Source: Clostridia bacterium
GTDB taxonomy: Bacteria; Bacillota; Clostridia; Peptostreptococcales; Acidaminobacteraceae
Direction: 5' to 3'
NCBI GenBank assembly: GCA_018399635.1
Contig: JAGYOH010000016.1
Coordinates: forward strand, 1-64,000
DNA length: 64,000 nt
Shown one piece after another: positions 34,499-43,827 of the stretch; the stretch's first letter is position 1, and every line of letters starts with the position of its first letter. The notes below the pieces were generated by a model, which ran no database searches, was not told the DNA's origin, and saw nothing but the letters and a program-made list of their open reading frames with translations. The position numbers were made by a program, and so were the translations under genes.

Positions 34499-35395
34499 AT
34501 GGATGTTTCAATCATCATGGTCAATTACAACACCAGGAATCTGACGGCTACGGCCATAGAGTCCATCATCGAAAAGACCAAAGGGATTCTTTACGAGATC
34601 ATCCTGGTGGACAATGGTTCCATGGATGATTCGGTGGGATATCTTCAAAACAAGTTTGGTGACCTTGTGAGTATCATTGAATCAGGCAGCAACCTGGGAT
34701 TCGGCAAGGCCAATAATCTGGGGGCAAGGTTGGCAAAGGGGAAATATTTGTTCTTTCTCAATACTGACACGGTGCTCATCAACAATGCGGTTGCAATTCT
34801 CTTTGATTTCATGGAAACCAGGGATGAGGTGGGAATCTGTGGTGGAAATCTTTACAATGAAGCCCACCAGCCCAATCATTCATATGGTTCCAGAATTCCG
34901 ACGGTGCTTTCAGAGTTGACGGGACCTGTTCTGGTCAAACTCCTGGGCAAAAGTACCTTCAGTTTCAATCATCAGGGTGATCCCAGGGCGGTCGGCTATG
35001 TGATCGGGGCCCATATGATGGTGAGGAGCAGGCTGTTCCAAGCGGTCGGAGGGTTCGACCCTGACTTTTTTCTCTACTACGAGGAGGTAGAACTGACCTG
35101 CAGGATCAGAAAAATGGGATACCGGGTGTTTTCAGTGCCTGATGCAAAAATCATCCACCTGGAAGAGGGTTCCCAGGAGGAAGAACAAGGAGCCCGCAGA
35201 CATGAATGGTTCATGGCAAGCATGCTCTTGTTCTATCAAAAGGTTTACGGGACATCTTCAGTAAAATGGGCTTATTATTTTTGCCAGATGAAGAATATCT
35301 TGCAAGTGCTGATCAAGGGTAAAAAGGAAAATTTCTTGATTACCAGAAGACAGTATCGGCTTTGGCGGGGGAGGGTGAAGGAAACCGACCGGTAA
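34499..35395 (+). CDS. GT2 family glycosyltransferase (rhamnosyltransferase WbbL-like)
   Basis: 298 residues with VSIIMVNYNTRNLTATAIES, EIILVDNGSMDDS, SNLGFGKANNLGARLAKG, YLFFLNTDTVL (DXD) and the acceptor-side GGFDPDFFLYYEEVELTCRI, all typical of the WbbL/rhamnosyltransferase branch. ATG 34499 follows GGAGG. The gene is alone between AOR and the convergent cysNC and has its own terminator, but probably serves the same surface glycan as the flanking blocks. Confidence 0.87.
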   Translation: MDVSIIMVNYNTRNLTATAIESIIEKTKGILYEIILVDNGSMDDSVGYLQNKFGDLVSIIESGSNLGFGKANNLGARLAKGKYLFFLNTDTVLINNAVAILFDFMETRDEVGICGGNLYNEAHQPNHSYGSRIPTVLSELTGPVLVKLLGKSTFSFNHQGDPRAVGYVIGAHMMVRSRLFQAVGGFDPDFFLYYEEVELTCRIRKMGYRVFSVPDAKIIHLEEGSQEEEQGARRHEWFMASMLLFYQKVYGTSSVKWAYYFCQMKNILQVLIKGKKENFLITRRQYRLWRGRVKETDR

Positions 35396-35426
35396 TGCAA
35401 GAAGTGGATTGGAAGTTTGTCGAGAG

Positions 35427-35462
35427 TTTTCCTTTTCATTGAAGCCATGAAAAGGAAAATTC
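35427..35462 (+). terminator. Terminator after the WbbL-like gene
   Basis: 13-bp perfect stem TTTTCCTTTTCAT / ATGAAAAGGAAAA with a 7-nt loop. Confidence 0.75.
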
Positions 35463-35730
35463 AACCCTTTACCGATGATGAGCCCTCCAGGGCTCATTGT
35501 TGATGTCTTCCTCAGTGGCAATGACAAGGGCTTCTTCGGCGAGGGCACAAAGGAAAATTCCCATTAACCATCAAGGATTTCTTCCATTGGACTTGACCGG
35601 ACAAGGGGTTCAATGTGGTTGGGCTCAGATTTCTGAACCTGTCAAAGAGACGGCTGCAGCCTGGAGAAGACCGGAAAAGTCCCCAAAATCCCACGGATGA
35701 GGTCCGTGGGAAGGGGCGACGGCGGATGCA
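35463..35730. other. Intergenic with a terminator hairpin for cysNC
   Basis: No gene recognised. TCCCACGGA / TCCGTGGGA at 35689-35711, followed on the minus strand by ATTTTGGGG, should terminate cysNC. A further short hairpin (GAGCCCT/AGGGCTC) lies near 35480. Confidence 0.5.
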
Positions 35731-37602
35731 TCAAAGGGGAGACAAATACCTTGAAATCTGCTGCATCAGCAGGTCGGTGGCTTCTTCTATGGAGATGTGG
35801 GTCGTATCGATGCTGATATCCGGCGAAAGAGGTTCTTCGTAGGGGCTGGAAATGCCGGTGAAGTTGGGAATCTGGCCGTTTCTGGCCTTCTGGTAGAGGC
35901 CCTTGACATCCCTCTTTTCACACTCTTCGAGAGGGGTGCTCACATGGATTTCCATATAGCTGTCTCCGATGATTTCTCTGGCGTTGCCGCGGTCCCGTTC
36001 ATAAGGAGATATGAAGGAGGTGATGGCGATGAGGCCGGCATCGTTCATGAGCCTGGCTACTTCGGCGATTCTTCGGATATTTTCAACCCGGTCCACCTCC
36101 GTGAATCCCAGGTTTTTATTGAGGCCGTGGCGGACATTGTCACCATCGAGAAGCATGGTATGCCTGCCCATTGCCAGGAGTCGCTTTTCAACCTCGTTGG
36201 CCAGGGTGGATTTGCCTGAACCCGACAAGCCGGTGAACCAGAGGGTGAGGGGCTTCTGGTTTTTCTGGGCCGCCCGGACCTCCCTGGTGACATCTGTCTT
36301 TTGCCAGATGACATTGGTGGAGCGTCTCAAGGGGTGGTCGATGGTCCCGCAGGCCGAAGTCATGTTGGTGAGACGGTCCATCAGAATGAAGCTGCCCAGT
36401 GTCCTGTTGTGCTTGAACTCATCAAACACCATGTTTTCTGAGAGAGAAATGTCACACAAGGCCATTTCATTCTTGAACAATTTCCCGGCGGGAATCTGCC
36501 TGCCGGAGGTCATATCGATCTGGTGCTTGATGGTCATCACGGTGGCAGGAAGAACCCGGGTGCCAAGTTTCAGCAGATAGCTCCTGCCTGGAATGAGTTC
36601 TGTGTCATCCATCCACAGCAGGGTGGCGGTAAACAGGTCGGCGACATTCAGGTCCGGATTCTGGACCAGCAAACAGCCCCTTGAAATGTCCACATCCCGG
36701 TCCAGTTGCACCGTCACGGGCTGTCCCGTGGTGGCCAATTCAACGGTCCGGTCTGTCACAAGAAGGCTTTTGACCCTGGCACTTTCACGACCGGGCAGTG
36801 AGATGAGGGTGTCTCCTACAGAGACCCTGCCCGAGGCAATTTGTCCTTGAAATCCTCTGAAGGCATGATTGGGACGACTGACCCGCTGCACAGGGAGAAT
36901 GAAGCCCGCATCAAGGGCTTCCCGGGTCACTTCAACCTGTTCCAGATAGGGAAGGAGGGGAAGGCCCTGGTACCAGCCGGTATTCAGGGACCGGGTGGTG
37001 ACATTGTCCCCCTCGGTGGCGGATACCGGGATGATCTGCAGGGTTTTCACCTCATAGGCCGAGGCCAGACTCAAAAAGTCATTTTTAATGGCTTCAAATC
37101 GATGGTGGTCATAGGCAATCAGATCCATTTTATTGACAGCCACTACAAAATGACGGATTCCCATCAGGGCGGAGATTCTCAAATGGCGTTTCGTCTGGGT
37201 CAGTATCCCCTGGGTGACATCCACCAGGATCACCGCCAGATCCGCAAAGGAGGCCCCGACGGCCATGTTCCGCGTATATTGTTCATGACCCGGAGTGTCG
37301 GCCACGATGAAGGACCGCTCCTGCGTGGTGAAATACCGGTAGGCGACGTCGATGGTGATGCCCTGCTCCCTTTCTGCCGTGAGGCCGTCGAGGAGGAGGG
37401 AGTAATCCATCCTGCCTTCACGGCTGCCTAGCCGGCTGTCCAGCAAGAGGGTCTGCTCCTGGTCGGCGTAAATCAGCTTGGCGTCGTAGAGCATGTGACC
37501 GATGAGGGTGGACTTGCCGTCGTCGACGCTGCCGCAGGTGATGAATTTCAACAGAGAACGGGTGGGGTGGGTCATTTTTTCCATGGGCTTGGCTGGCTTC
37601 AT
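35731..37602 (-). CDS. cysNC: Bifunctional sulfate adenylyltransferase large subunit / APS kinase (CysNC)
   Basis: 623 residues. The N-terminal EF-Tu-like GTPase (P-loop GSVDDGKST near residue 24, DTPGHEQYTRN, NKMDL) couples GTP hydrolysis to APS formation by CysD. The C-terminal APS kinase (P-loop GLSGSGKST near residue 445, DGDNVRHGLNKNLGF, CEKRDVKGLY) makes PAPS. It starts one base after cysD (TAAGATG), so the pair is coupled. PAPS is the donor for sulfotransferases or for sulfate reduction; no PAPS reductase or sulfite reductase is nearby, and the setting among glycan genes favours sulfation. This last point is inference. Confidence 0.95.
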   Translation of the reverse strand: MKPAKPMEKMTHPTRSLLKFITCGSVDDGKSTLIGHMLYDAKLIYADQEQTLLLDSRLGSREGRMDYSLLLDGLTAEREQGITIDVAYRYFTTQERSFIVADTPGHEQYTRNMAVGASFADLAVILVDVTQGILTQTKRHLRISALMGIRHFVVAVNKMDLIAYDHHRFEAIKNDFLSLASAYEVKTLQIIPVSATEGDNVTTRSLNTGWYQGLPLLPYLEQVEVTREALDAGFILPVQRVSRPNHAFRGFQGQIASGRVSVGDTLISLPGRESARVKSLLVTDRTVELATTGQPVTVQLDRDVDISRGCLLVQNPDLNVADLFTATLLWMDDTELIPGRSYLLKLGTRVLPATVMTIKHQIDMTSGRQIPAGKLFKNEMALCDISLSENMVFDEFKHNRTLGSFILMDRLTNMTSACGTIDHPLRRSTNVIWQKTDVTREVRAAQKNQKPLTLWFTGLSGSGKSTLANEVEKRLLAMGRHTMLLDGDNVRHGLNKNLGFTEVDRVENIRRIAEVARLMNDAGLIAITSFISPYERDRGNAREIIGDSYMEIHVSTPLEECEKRDVKGLYQKARNGQIPNFTGISSPYEEPLSPDISIDTTHISIEEATDLLMQQISRYLSPL

Positions 37603-37603
37603 C

Positions 37604-38503
37604 TTAAAAATATCCCTCCCTCTTGCGACGCTCCATGCTGGCGGCGGATTCCCGGTCGATGACCCGGCTGGTGCGCTCCGAGGTCAGGGTTGCCAGGGTT
37701 TCATCGATGATGGCCTGCAGGGTGTCGGCGTTGGACTCAAGGCCTCCTGTCAGGGGGTAACAGCCGAGGGTCCTGAAACGCACTTTTTTCATTTGGATTT
37801 CCTCTCCCGGGCGGAGTTTGAACCGATGGTCATCCACCATGATGAGATTCCCCTCCCGGATGACGACAGGACGTTCCTTGGCAAAGTAAAGGGGCACGAT
37901 TTCAATCTTTTCTCTTTGAATATACTGCCAGATATCCTTCTCAGTCCAGTTGGAAAGGGGAAAGACCCGGAGGCTTTCTCCCTTGTTGAGCCTTGTGTTG
38001 AACAGCTGCCACAATTCCGGCCGCTGGTTCCTGGGATCCCAGGCGTGGGCGCTGTTTCTGAAAGAGAAGATTCTTTCCTTGGCCCGGGATTTTTCTTCGT
38101 CACGTCTGCCGCCGCCAAAGGCCGCGGTGAAGCCGTGGTGCTGGAGTCCCGCCTTCAGGGCTTCGGTTTTCATGATATCCGTGTAGGCGCTGCCGTGGTC
38201 AAAGGGATTGATGCCCTTTTGGACGCCTTCCTGGTTGGTATGGACCAGCAGTTCAATCCCCAGTTCAACGGCTTTTCGGTCTCTGAACCGGATCATTTCC
38301 TTGAATTTCCAGGTGGTGTCGATATGGAGCAGGGGAAAGGGGGGCTTTTCAGGATAAAAGGCCTTGAGGGCCAGGTGGAGCATGACGGAGCTGTCCTTGC
38401 CGATGCTGTAGAGCATCACGGGCTTCTCACACTCTGCCGCCACTTCTCTGATAATGTAGATGGCCTCCGCCTCCAGTTGATCCAGATGTGACAATGTCTT
38501 CAT
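37604..38503 (-). CDS. cysD: Sulfate adenylyltransferase small subunit
   Basis: 299 residues with the PP-loop signature [10 protein letters not shown] (about residues 32-41), which binds [37 protein letters not shown] and the C-terminal [20 protein letters not shown] are all family hallmarks. It forms the heterodimer with CysN that adenylates sulfate. It lies between cysQ and cysNC in one minus-strand operon. The 3-bp gap to cysQ shows co-transcription. Confidence 0.95.
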   Translation of the reverse strand: MKTLSHLDQLEAEAIYIIREVAAECEKPVMLYSIGKDSSVMLHLALKAFYPEKPPFPLLHIDTTWKFKEMIRFRDRKAVELGIELLVHTNQEGVQKGINPFDHGSAYTDIMKTEALKAGLQHHGFTAAFGGGRRDEEKSRAKERIFSFRNSAHAWDPRNQRPELWQLFNTRLNKGESLRVFPLSNWTEKDIWQYIQREKIEIVPLYFAKERPVVIREGNLIMVDDHRFKLRPGEEIQMKKVRFRTLGCYPLTGGLESNADTLQAIIDETLATLTSERTSRVIDRESAASMERRKREGYF

Positions 38504-38506
38504 GGT

Positions 38507-39292
38507 CTACTCTCCTTTCACCCAGATGTTTTCTCTTCGATTGACGGCATAAAAGCCCTTTTCATTGAGATTGTTCAGCCGGTTGTAAAGCATTTCAGAG
38601 CCGTCCATCTGTCTGAAGATTCCCCCGGCCTCTTCAACGATGCACTGCATGGCCGCCGTATCCCATTCCGAGGTCAGACCGAAGCGGTAATAGATATCGG
38701 CCCTGCCTTCGGCCACCATGCAGCCCTTGAGAGAGCTGCCGGCGACAAGGGTGCGACCGATGACTTCCCGGTGGGAGTCAATCAGCCGGTCCTCGTTTTC
38801 CGACGAGTGGGACCTGCTGCCGACCCAGGTGAGATCCGCCAACTTGTCCGAAACCTTCAACCTTGTCCTTGAACCGGATGCCAGGTCTTCCACATAGGCG
38901 CCCTCTCCCTTGGAAGCCGCATACAACCGCTGACTTGCAGGGGCGTAGACGAGGCCCAAAATGGGTCGGCCTTGAAAGGTGAGGGCGATGTTGACGGTGA
39001 ACTGGCCGGTGCCCCTGATGAACTCCTTGGTGCCGTCGAGGGGATCCACGATGAAGCAGTAGTCGGATTCCAGTCTGCCGAGGTCATCCCTGGATTCCTC
39101 GGAGAGAATGGCATGATGGGGAAATGCCTTTTTCAAGGCGGATACAATGATGTCATTGGCCCGGGTGTCCGCCAGAGTCAAGGGGGAGAGGTCCTCCTTC
39201 AAGGTGACCTCAAAATCCGTCTTGTAGAGGGTCATGATGGCTGCTCCGGCTTCAAGTATGCAGTCATGGATTGCTTGATATTTTTGAAACAT
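38507..39292 (-). CDS. cysQ: 3'(2'),5'-bisphosphate nucleotidase CysQ
   Basis: 261 residues of the inositol-phosphatase fold: LSEESRDD (first metal Glu), DYCFIVDPLDGTKEFIRGTGQF (DPLDGT metal site) and EWDTAAMQCIVEEAGG (last Asp). It removes PAP, the inhibitory by-product of sulfotransferases. ATG 39292 with AAAGGGTGAT upstream is the start; the longer frame is not supported. It is the first gene of cysQ-cysD-cysNC. Having PAP removal with PAPS synthesis implies that PAPS is consumed by transfer in this organism. Confidence 0.93.
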   Translation of the reverse strand: MFQKYQAIHDCILEAGAAIMTLYKTDFEVTLKEDLSPLTLADTRANDIIVSALKKAFPHHAILSEESRDDLGRLESDYCFIVDPLDGTKEFIRGTGQFTVNIALTFQGRPILGLVYAPASQRLYAASKGEGAYVEDLASGSRTRLKVSDKLADLTWVGSRSHSSENEDRLIDSHREVIGRTLVAGSSLKGCMVAEGRADIYYRFGLTSEWDTAAMQCIVEEAGGIFRQMDGSEMLYNRLNNLNEKGFYAVNRRENIWVKGE

Positions 39293-39597
39293 CTTATCAC
39301 CCTTTTGTATAGGATTTATGTCTATTCTTCCAGTGGATAAAGATAATCGGTGCAAATCACCGGCAACTGGTGAATTAATTAAAGTGATAGATTTTAGTGT
39401 TAATGGAAATAATCATCGAATCCAACGGTTGAATTTGAGAAAAGAATTTTTGAGAAAGAATCTCGAAATCTGGGCCTGAAGTGTTCTGTTTTTTTGTTTC
39501 TTTTTCATGGGAATCCCTTGAGAAGGCTCTTCATGGTAACATCAGGAAACTAGGACAAAGTAAGCCAAAGCGGTGGCACAAAAGGCAACTGCCTGGT

Positions 39598-39686
39598 GAA
39601 ATTTCCTGATGGATGGCGTTGACATTGTTGTATAATAGGATTAGATTTGAAATTTTGCAGATGAACTGAACATGAAAAAAATCTAG
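39598..39686 (+). promoter_or_regulatory. Glycan-block promoter/leader P2
   Basis: TTTCCTGATGGATGG, TTGTATAATA (-10 at 39631-39636), GCAGATGAACTGAAC and ATGAAAAAA repeat P1 with the same order and spacing. The -10 lies 162 bp before the first start codon of block 2. The rest of 39293-39790 shows no gene. Confidence 0.6.
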
Positions 39687-39792
39687 CGTTTAAGAGAACC
39701 TACGTGATAAATAGAAATCGACCTTGACCAATCACCCACATGAAATAGCGATGGATAGTGAGGTCATTATTCCCTTGAGGAAGTGATAGAGA

Positions 39793-40527
39793 ATGAGTAT
39801 TCCCAAGAAAATACATTATTGCTGGTTTGGAGGATCAGAAAAGCCGGAATTGGTTCAGAGGTGCATCGAAACTTTTGAAAGATTCATGCCGGACTATGAA
39901 ATCATCGAGTGGAACGAATCGAATTTTGACTATGCAGTGAGTGAGTTTGCACTGAAAAATTATGAGAGAGGCAAGTATGGTTTTGTCTCAGACTACTTTC
40001 GCCTGAAAACACTATATGACCATGGAGGAATCTACATTGATTCTGATGTGGAGATTAAAAAAAGTTTCACACCCCTTCTCGCCCATGAGATGTTCATGGG
40101 ATTCATGATCAACTGCAATCTGGGCACCGCCGTCATCGGTTGTGAAAAGCATTCAAGGGTCATCAAAGAACTGCTGGATGAATATGAAAATCTTGAAGTC
40201 AGCGAAACGCCAAGCAACGACATATTCACACGATTTTTTTTAAGAAAATTTCCATCTTTTCTATTGAACAATCAATTCCAACTATTGGATGGACAAGTGG
40301 CCATTTATCCAAAAGAATATTTTGAAAGGCCTGCCTGGAAAAAGGACAGGGGCTATGCCGTCCACCACTATCTTGGATCCTGGTATGACAAGAAAAGCAG
40401 TTTGAGCAAGGGGCTTGCCAAAAAGGTTCTTGGGCCCCTTGTCTACAGTTGGCTGGCTCATTACCGTGCACTGAAAAAGTCGCCTTTTTATCCCCTTTAC
40501 AAGGAACACAAACGCAGAAGGCATTGA
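39793..40527 (+). CDS. GT32-like glycosyltransferase (Och1/DXD-containing)
   Basis: 244 residues beginning IPKKIHYCWFGGSEKPELV, the usual N-terminus of this family, with YGFVSDYFRLKTLYDHGGIY and IDSDVEI supplying the DXD site. The C-terminus is basic (KEHKRRRH). It is the first gene of glycan block 2, 162 bp behind the P2 -10. It probably transfers a hexose; the donor is unknown. Confidence 0.87.
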   Translation: MSIPKKIHYCWFGGSEKPELVQRCIETFERFMPDYEIIEWNESNFDYAVSEFALKNYERGKYGFVSDYFRLKTLYDHGGIYIDSDVEIKKSFTPLLAHEMFMGFMINCNLGTAVIGCEKHSRVIKELLDEYENLEVSETPSNDIFTRFFLRKFPSFLLNNQFQLLDGQVAIYPKEYFERPAWKKDRGYAVHHYLGSWYDKKSSLSKGLAKKVLGPLVYSWLAHYRALKKSPFYPLYKEHKRRRH

Positions 40528-40811
40528 GATGTTCTTTAGAAGCATCAAAGTGAAGGGGACGGAGTATTCCATTAAGGGAAATGGAGGATAAATTGCGTTT
40601 GCAGGTTCGATGGTGCCGGGTATTTCAAGGTGAAGGGACAGGAAAATCGACATGTTCACTGGCCATTCAAGGCAAGACTGGAGTTGTCGAGGATTTAGCA
40701 ACAAGGCATGAGAATCGATGCCTGCAGAAAAGAATTGAATTCTGAGGGTGTCCTGCTCTGTTTCAACAGGGAGGCGCCTCCCATGGAAAGATGGATAGGA
40801 GGCAGCAAGCA
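40528..40811 (+). other. Gene-free interval, possible relic
   Basis: A short frame from the ATG at 40529 (MFFRSIKVKGTEYSIKG) stops after about 20 codons. Other short open pieces follow without family similarity that I can recognise. A partial REP-like GGTGCCGGGT is at 40613. Confidence 0.35.
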
Positions 40812-41828
40812 ATGCATATCGCTCTGGCGAGTGACGACCGCTATGCCAAACCCATGACGGCCGCCATCTGCTCGGTCCTGGAAAACAACAGGGAAGCCGA
40901 CCGGATCACGTTCCATATTCTGGACAGTGAAATTTCAAAGAAAAACAAGGAAAAAATCATGAAGACCGTTGGAGCCCATGACAAGGGGAGTGTCGTGTTT
41001 TATGATTTTTTGAAATTGATGAGTCGGTTCGACTGTGTTCTGACGCTGACCGAGCCCTCCCTGCCCAGGGTCTCCTATGCTAGACTCTTTCTAGGAGAAA
41101 TACTCCCCCTTGATGTTGAAAAAATCATCTATCTGGATTCGGACATGATTTGCGTCGACTCTCTTCAGGAAATCTGGGAGATGGACATGGGGGACCATCT
41201 GGTGGCCGGCGCCCTTGACACCGCCCGCACAGAGGCCAGGGTCAAGGTGGGCCTTTCGCCTCAAAGCGTTTACATCAACTCAGGGTTTCTTGTGATCAAC
41301 ATCTCGCTATGGCGAAAAGAAAACACCCTTGGAGCTTTTCTGGCCTTCATCAAAGAGCGTGGTGGCAATGTGTTTCACAACGACCAGGGGGTGATCAACG
41401 GGGTGATACCAGATCGGATCAGAATCATCGCCCCGAGATACAATGCCATGACCCCCTATTTCATGGTGAATCATGACAATCTGATGGGGAAATTCGAGCT
41501 GGATGCCTTTTACACGGCGGAGGAGATCGAAGAGGCTGTCTCACAACCTGCAATTCTCCATTTTGTGGCCTTCACGGCTTCAAGACCCTGGGAGAGGCAC
41601 TGCAGGCACCCCCTCAGGCATGAATATCGCCACTATTTGGAAAAAAGTGCATGGGGTGAGTTGGAACTGGAAAAAAACCACCGTTCAGTGGCAAGAAGAG
41701 CCCTGCTGAGACTCTATGAGAAGCTGCCAGGAACATGGTCCTGCGTGCTTGCCAGAATATATCGAAAAGCCAGAAGAAACACAGCAATCTTTTGTCGAAT
41801 GATTCCCGGGACCAGGAATCATCGATAA
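40812..41828 (+). CDS. GT8 family glycosyltransferase
   Basis: 338 residues with the LPS galactosyl/glucosyltransferase pattern of family 8: MHIALASDDRYAKPMTAAIC, RVSYARLFLGEILP, KIIYLDSDMICVDSLQEIW (DXD), YINSGFLVINISLWRK, FHNDQGVINGV and a C-terminal ILHFVAFTASRPW with the metal-binding His. AGGAGG 8 bp upstream fixes the start at 40812. It acts in block 2; the acceptor is unknown. Confidence 0.9.
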   Translation: MHIALASDDRYAKPMTAAICSVLENNREADRITFHILDSEISKKNKEKIMKTVGAHDKGSVVFYDFLKLMSRFDCVLTLTEPSLPRVSYARLFLGEILPLDVEKIIYLDSDMICVDSLQEIWEMDMGDHLVAGALDTARTEARVKVGLSPQSVYINSGFLVINISLWRKENTLGAFLAFIKERGGNVFHNDQGVINGVIPDRIRIIAPRYNAMTPYFMVNHDNLMGKFELDAFYTAEEIEEAVSQPAILHFVAFTASRPWERHCRHPLRHEYRHYLEKSAWGELELEKNHRSVARRALLRLYEKLPGTWSCVLARIYRKARRNTAIFCRMIPGTRNHR

Positions 41829-41838
41829 GAAATCAAGG

Positions 41839-42927
41839 GTGGTGATCGATTTGAACTCAAATGTGGAGAACTTTCTTTCTGGGACTGATCATTTTGAAAA
41901 AATCAGCGTGGTGCCTTCCCGTTTATGCCGGGGGGACAGGGAAGCCATCCCAAATCCTTATATTACCATTGCCATTCCCACCTATCGAAGGAATGATTTG
42001 TTGAAATGGTCGATGGAAAGCGCCCTTGCTCAAGAGAATCCTGGCTGTGAGTATGAAGTCGTGGTGGTCGATAATGAAGGGTCATCCTCGGAAACAGCCA
42101 CTGGAGCCGTGGTCAGGTCTTTTCAGGATGGCCGGCTTTTGTATTACAAGAATCAGAAAAATCTCGGAATGTTTGGTAATTTCAATCGATGCATCGAACT
42201 GGCCAGGGGAGAATGGGTGGCCTTTTTACACGATGACGATATGCTAAGGCCCACTTATCTCAGGGATGTCTGTCAGCTCCTCAAGAGGAAGAAACACATC
42301 GGTGGCATTGTTGCCGATACGATAGATATTGACAATTCTCTGTCGGTTGGGGATCAAAGAGAAGCTGTCAAGGTGGGATTCAAGGGATTTATCAGACGCC
42401 TTGAAGAGAAAAAGCTCATGAGGTTGACCACCCGTGACAGTCAAATTCTTGGCAATATCTACGGGGCGCCCACCTGTGGCAACATTTTCAGGAGGGATTA
42501 TTTATTGGCCGTGGGGGGGTTCGACCAGGCGCTTTTCCCGTCGGCGGATTACTTTTTCCTCCATGCCTTCAACGATGCTTTTCGCATCTACCGCACCAAA
42601 ACTTATTTCGGCTATTATCGGTGGCTGGACAACGAATCTCTCAAGCCCTCCACCTTGGAGGCCTTCATCACCCAGACTGAGGCACTGAGGGAGGTGTTGG
42701 CAAAGGAAACCCTCCTGGGCAGGGTATTGGACAAGTTATTCAGAAACGAGAGACACTTCCAACTGCAAAGGGGGGTGAAAACACTGGACAAGGACTCCCG
42801 GGTGGATTTCGATGCTCTGAGCCGGTCTCTGGGCTACACCTTTCACCCCTTCAAGTATCGCGTTTTCATCGTCTTGCGCTACGGTTACTGGTATGCCAGG
42901 AGAGTGTTGACGATTCTATTTAGCTAG
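41839..42927 (+). CDS. GT2 family glycosyltransferase
   Basis: About 362 residues: a 40-residue N-terminal extension, then ITIAIPTYRRNDLLKWSMES, EVVVVDNEG, NLGMFGNFNRCIELARGEWVAFLHDDDM (DXD) and FPSADYFFLHAFND. The start may be GTG 41839 or TTG 41851; neither has a strong ribosome binding site. It starts 10 bp after the GT8 gene, so it is in the same operon. Confidence 0.85.
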   Translation: MVIDLNSNVENFLSGTDHFEKISVVPSRLCRGDREAIPNPYITIAIPTYRRNDLLKWSMESALAQENPGCEYEVVVVDNEGSSSETATGAVVRSFQDGRLLYYKNQKNLGMFGNFNRCIELARGEWVAFLHDDDMLRPTYLRDVCQLLKRKKHIGGIVADTIDIDNSLSVGDQREAVKVGFKGFIRRLEEKKLMRLTTRDSQILGNIYGAPTCGNIFRRDYLLAVGGFDQALFPSADYFFLHAFNDAFRIYRTKTYFGYYRWLDNESLKPSTLEAFITQTEALREVLAKETLLGRVLDKLFRNERHFQLQRGVKTLDKDSRVDFDALSRSLGYTFHPFKYRVFIVLRYGYWYARRVLTILFS

Positions 42928-43020
42928 GGGTGGCGGGATCTTTCAATGGCATCAAGGGTGTCAAAAGAGGTGCAAGCCCAACTGCAGCTGTGCAGCGCTT
43001 GTCGATAAAGGAGGAATTTT

Positions 43021-43797
43021 ATGAAGGTCGTGATTCTGGCAGGGGGCTTCGGAACCCGGATCAGCGAAGAGAGTTACTTGATTCCCAAACCCATGGTTGA
43101 AATCGGTGAAAGGCCCATTTTGTGGCATATCATGAAATATTATTCGGCCTACGGTTTTCATGAATTCATCATCTGCTGCGGCTACAAGCAGTACGTCATC
43201 AAGGAATTTTTTTCAGATTATTATCTGCATCTGTCGGACGTCACCTTCGACTTCACATCGGAGAATCGGATGATCATCCACAACAACAAAACAGAGCCCT
43301 GGAAGGTCACCCTGGTGGATACGGGGCTGAAGACCATGACCGGAGGACGCCTCAAAAGGGTCAGGGATTATATTGGAGACGAGACCTTCATGCTGACCTA
43401 TGGAGACGGGGTCTCCAATGTGGATTTGAACCGGCTGGTGAGTTTTCACCGGTCTCACGGGAGGATTGCCACGGTTACAGGAATTCAGCCCGGGGGCAGG
43501 TTCGGTGTTTTGGAAATGGATGAGGCAGGTGACATCAGAAACTTCAAAGAGAAGTCCAAGGAGGAGGGAGGCTGGATCAATGGGGGATTCATGGTTCTGG
43601 AATCGAAAATTTTCAATTACATCCAGGGGGATGACACCGTCTTTGAAAGAGAGCCCCTTGAAACGCTTGCTCTTGAAGGACAATTGAAGGCCTACAGGCA
43701 TCATGGATTCTGGCAGTCCATGGACACCATGAGGGATAAACGGAGTCTGGAGAAACTTTGGGCGGAAAACAAGGCTCCCTGGCTGGTCTGGCAATGA
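43021..43797 (+). CDS. rfbF: Glucose-1-phosphate cytidylyltransferase
   Basis: 258 residues with the nucleotidyltransferase signature LAGGFGTRISEESYLIPKPM at the N-terminus, then GERPILWHIMKYYSAYG, FMLTYGDGVSNVDL (metal Asp) and VFEREPLETLA. This is the RfbF/DdhA group that makes CDP-glucose from CTP and glucose 1-phosphate. It has an AAAGGAGG site. The usual next step, a CDP-glucose 4,6-dehydratase, is not obvious; the following SDR looks more like a UDP-glucuronate decarboxylase. Confidence 0.92.
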   Translation: MKVVILAGGFGTRISEESYLIPKPMVEIGERPILWHIMKYYSAYGFHEFIICCGYKQYVIKEFFSDYYLHLSDVTFDFTSENRMIIHNNKTEPWKVTLVDTGLKTMTGGRLKRVRDYIGDETFMLTYGDGVSNVDLNRLVSFHRSHGRIATVTGIQPGGRFGVLEMDEAGDIRNFKEKSKEEGGWINGGFMVLESKIFNYIQGDDTVFEREPLETLALEGQLKAYRHHGFWQSMDTMRDKRSLEKLWAENKAPWLVWQ

Positions 43798-43827
43798 ATC
43801 TTCACAAAGGCATTATGGGGGGATCAA

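Noticed and set aside
37502-38491. Plus-strand frame opposite cysD
   Set aside because: Antisense shadow; CysD is unambiguous on the minus strand.
39616-39636. TTGACA next to TATAAT in P2 read as a sigma-A promoter
   Set aside because: They are only 6 bp apart, not about 17, and the TTGACA is not conserved in P1.
40528-40790. Small acyltransferase remnant between the GT32 and GT8 genes
   Set aside because: Only about 20 codons are open and the similarity is too weak to name.
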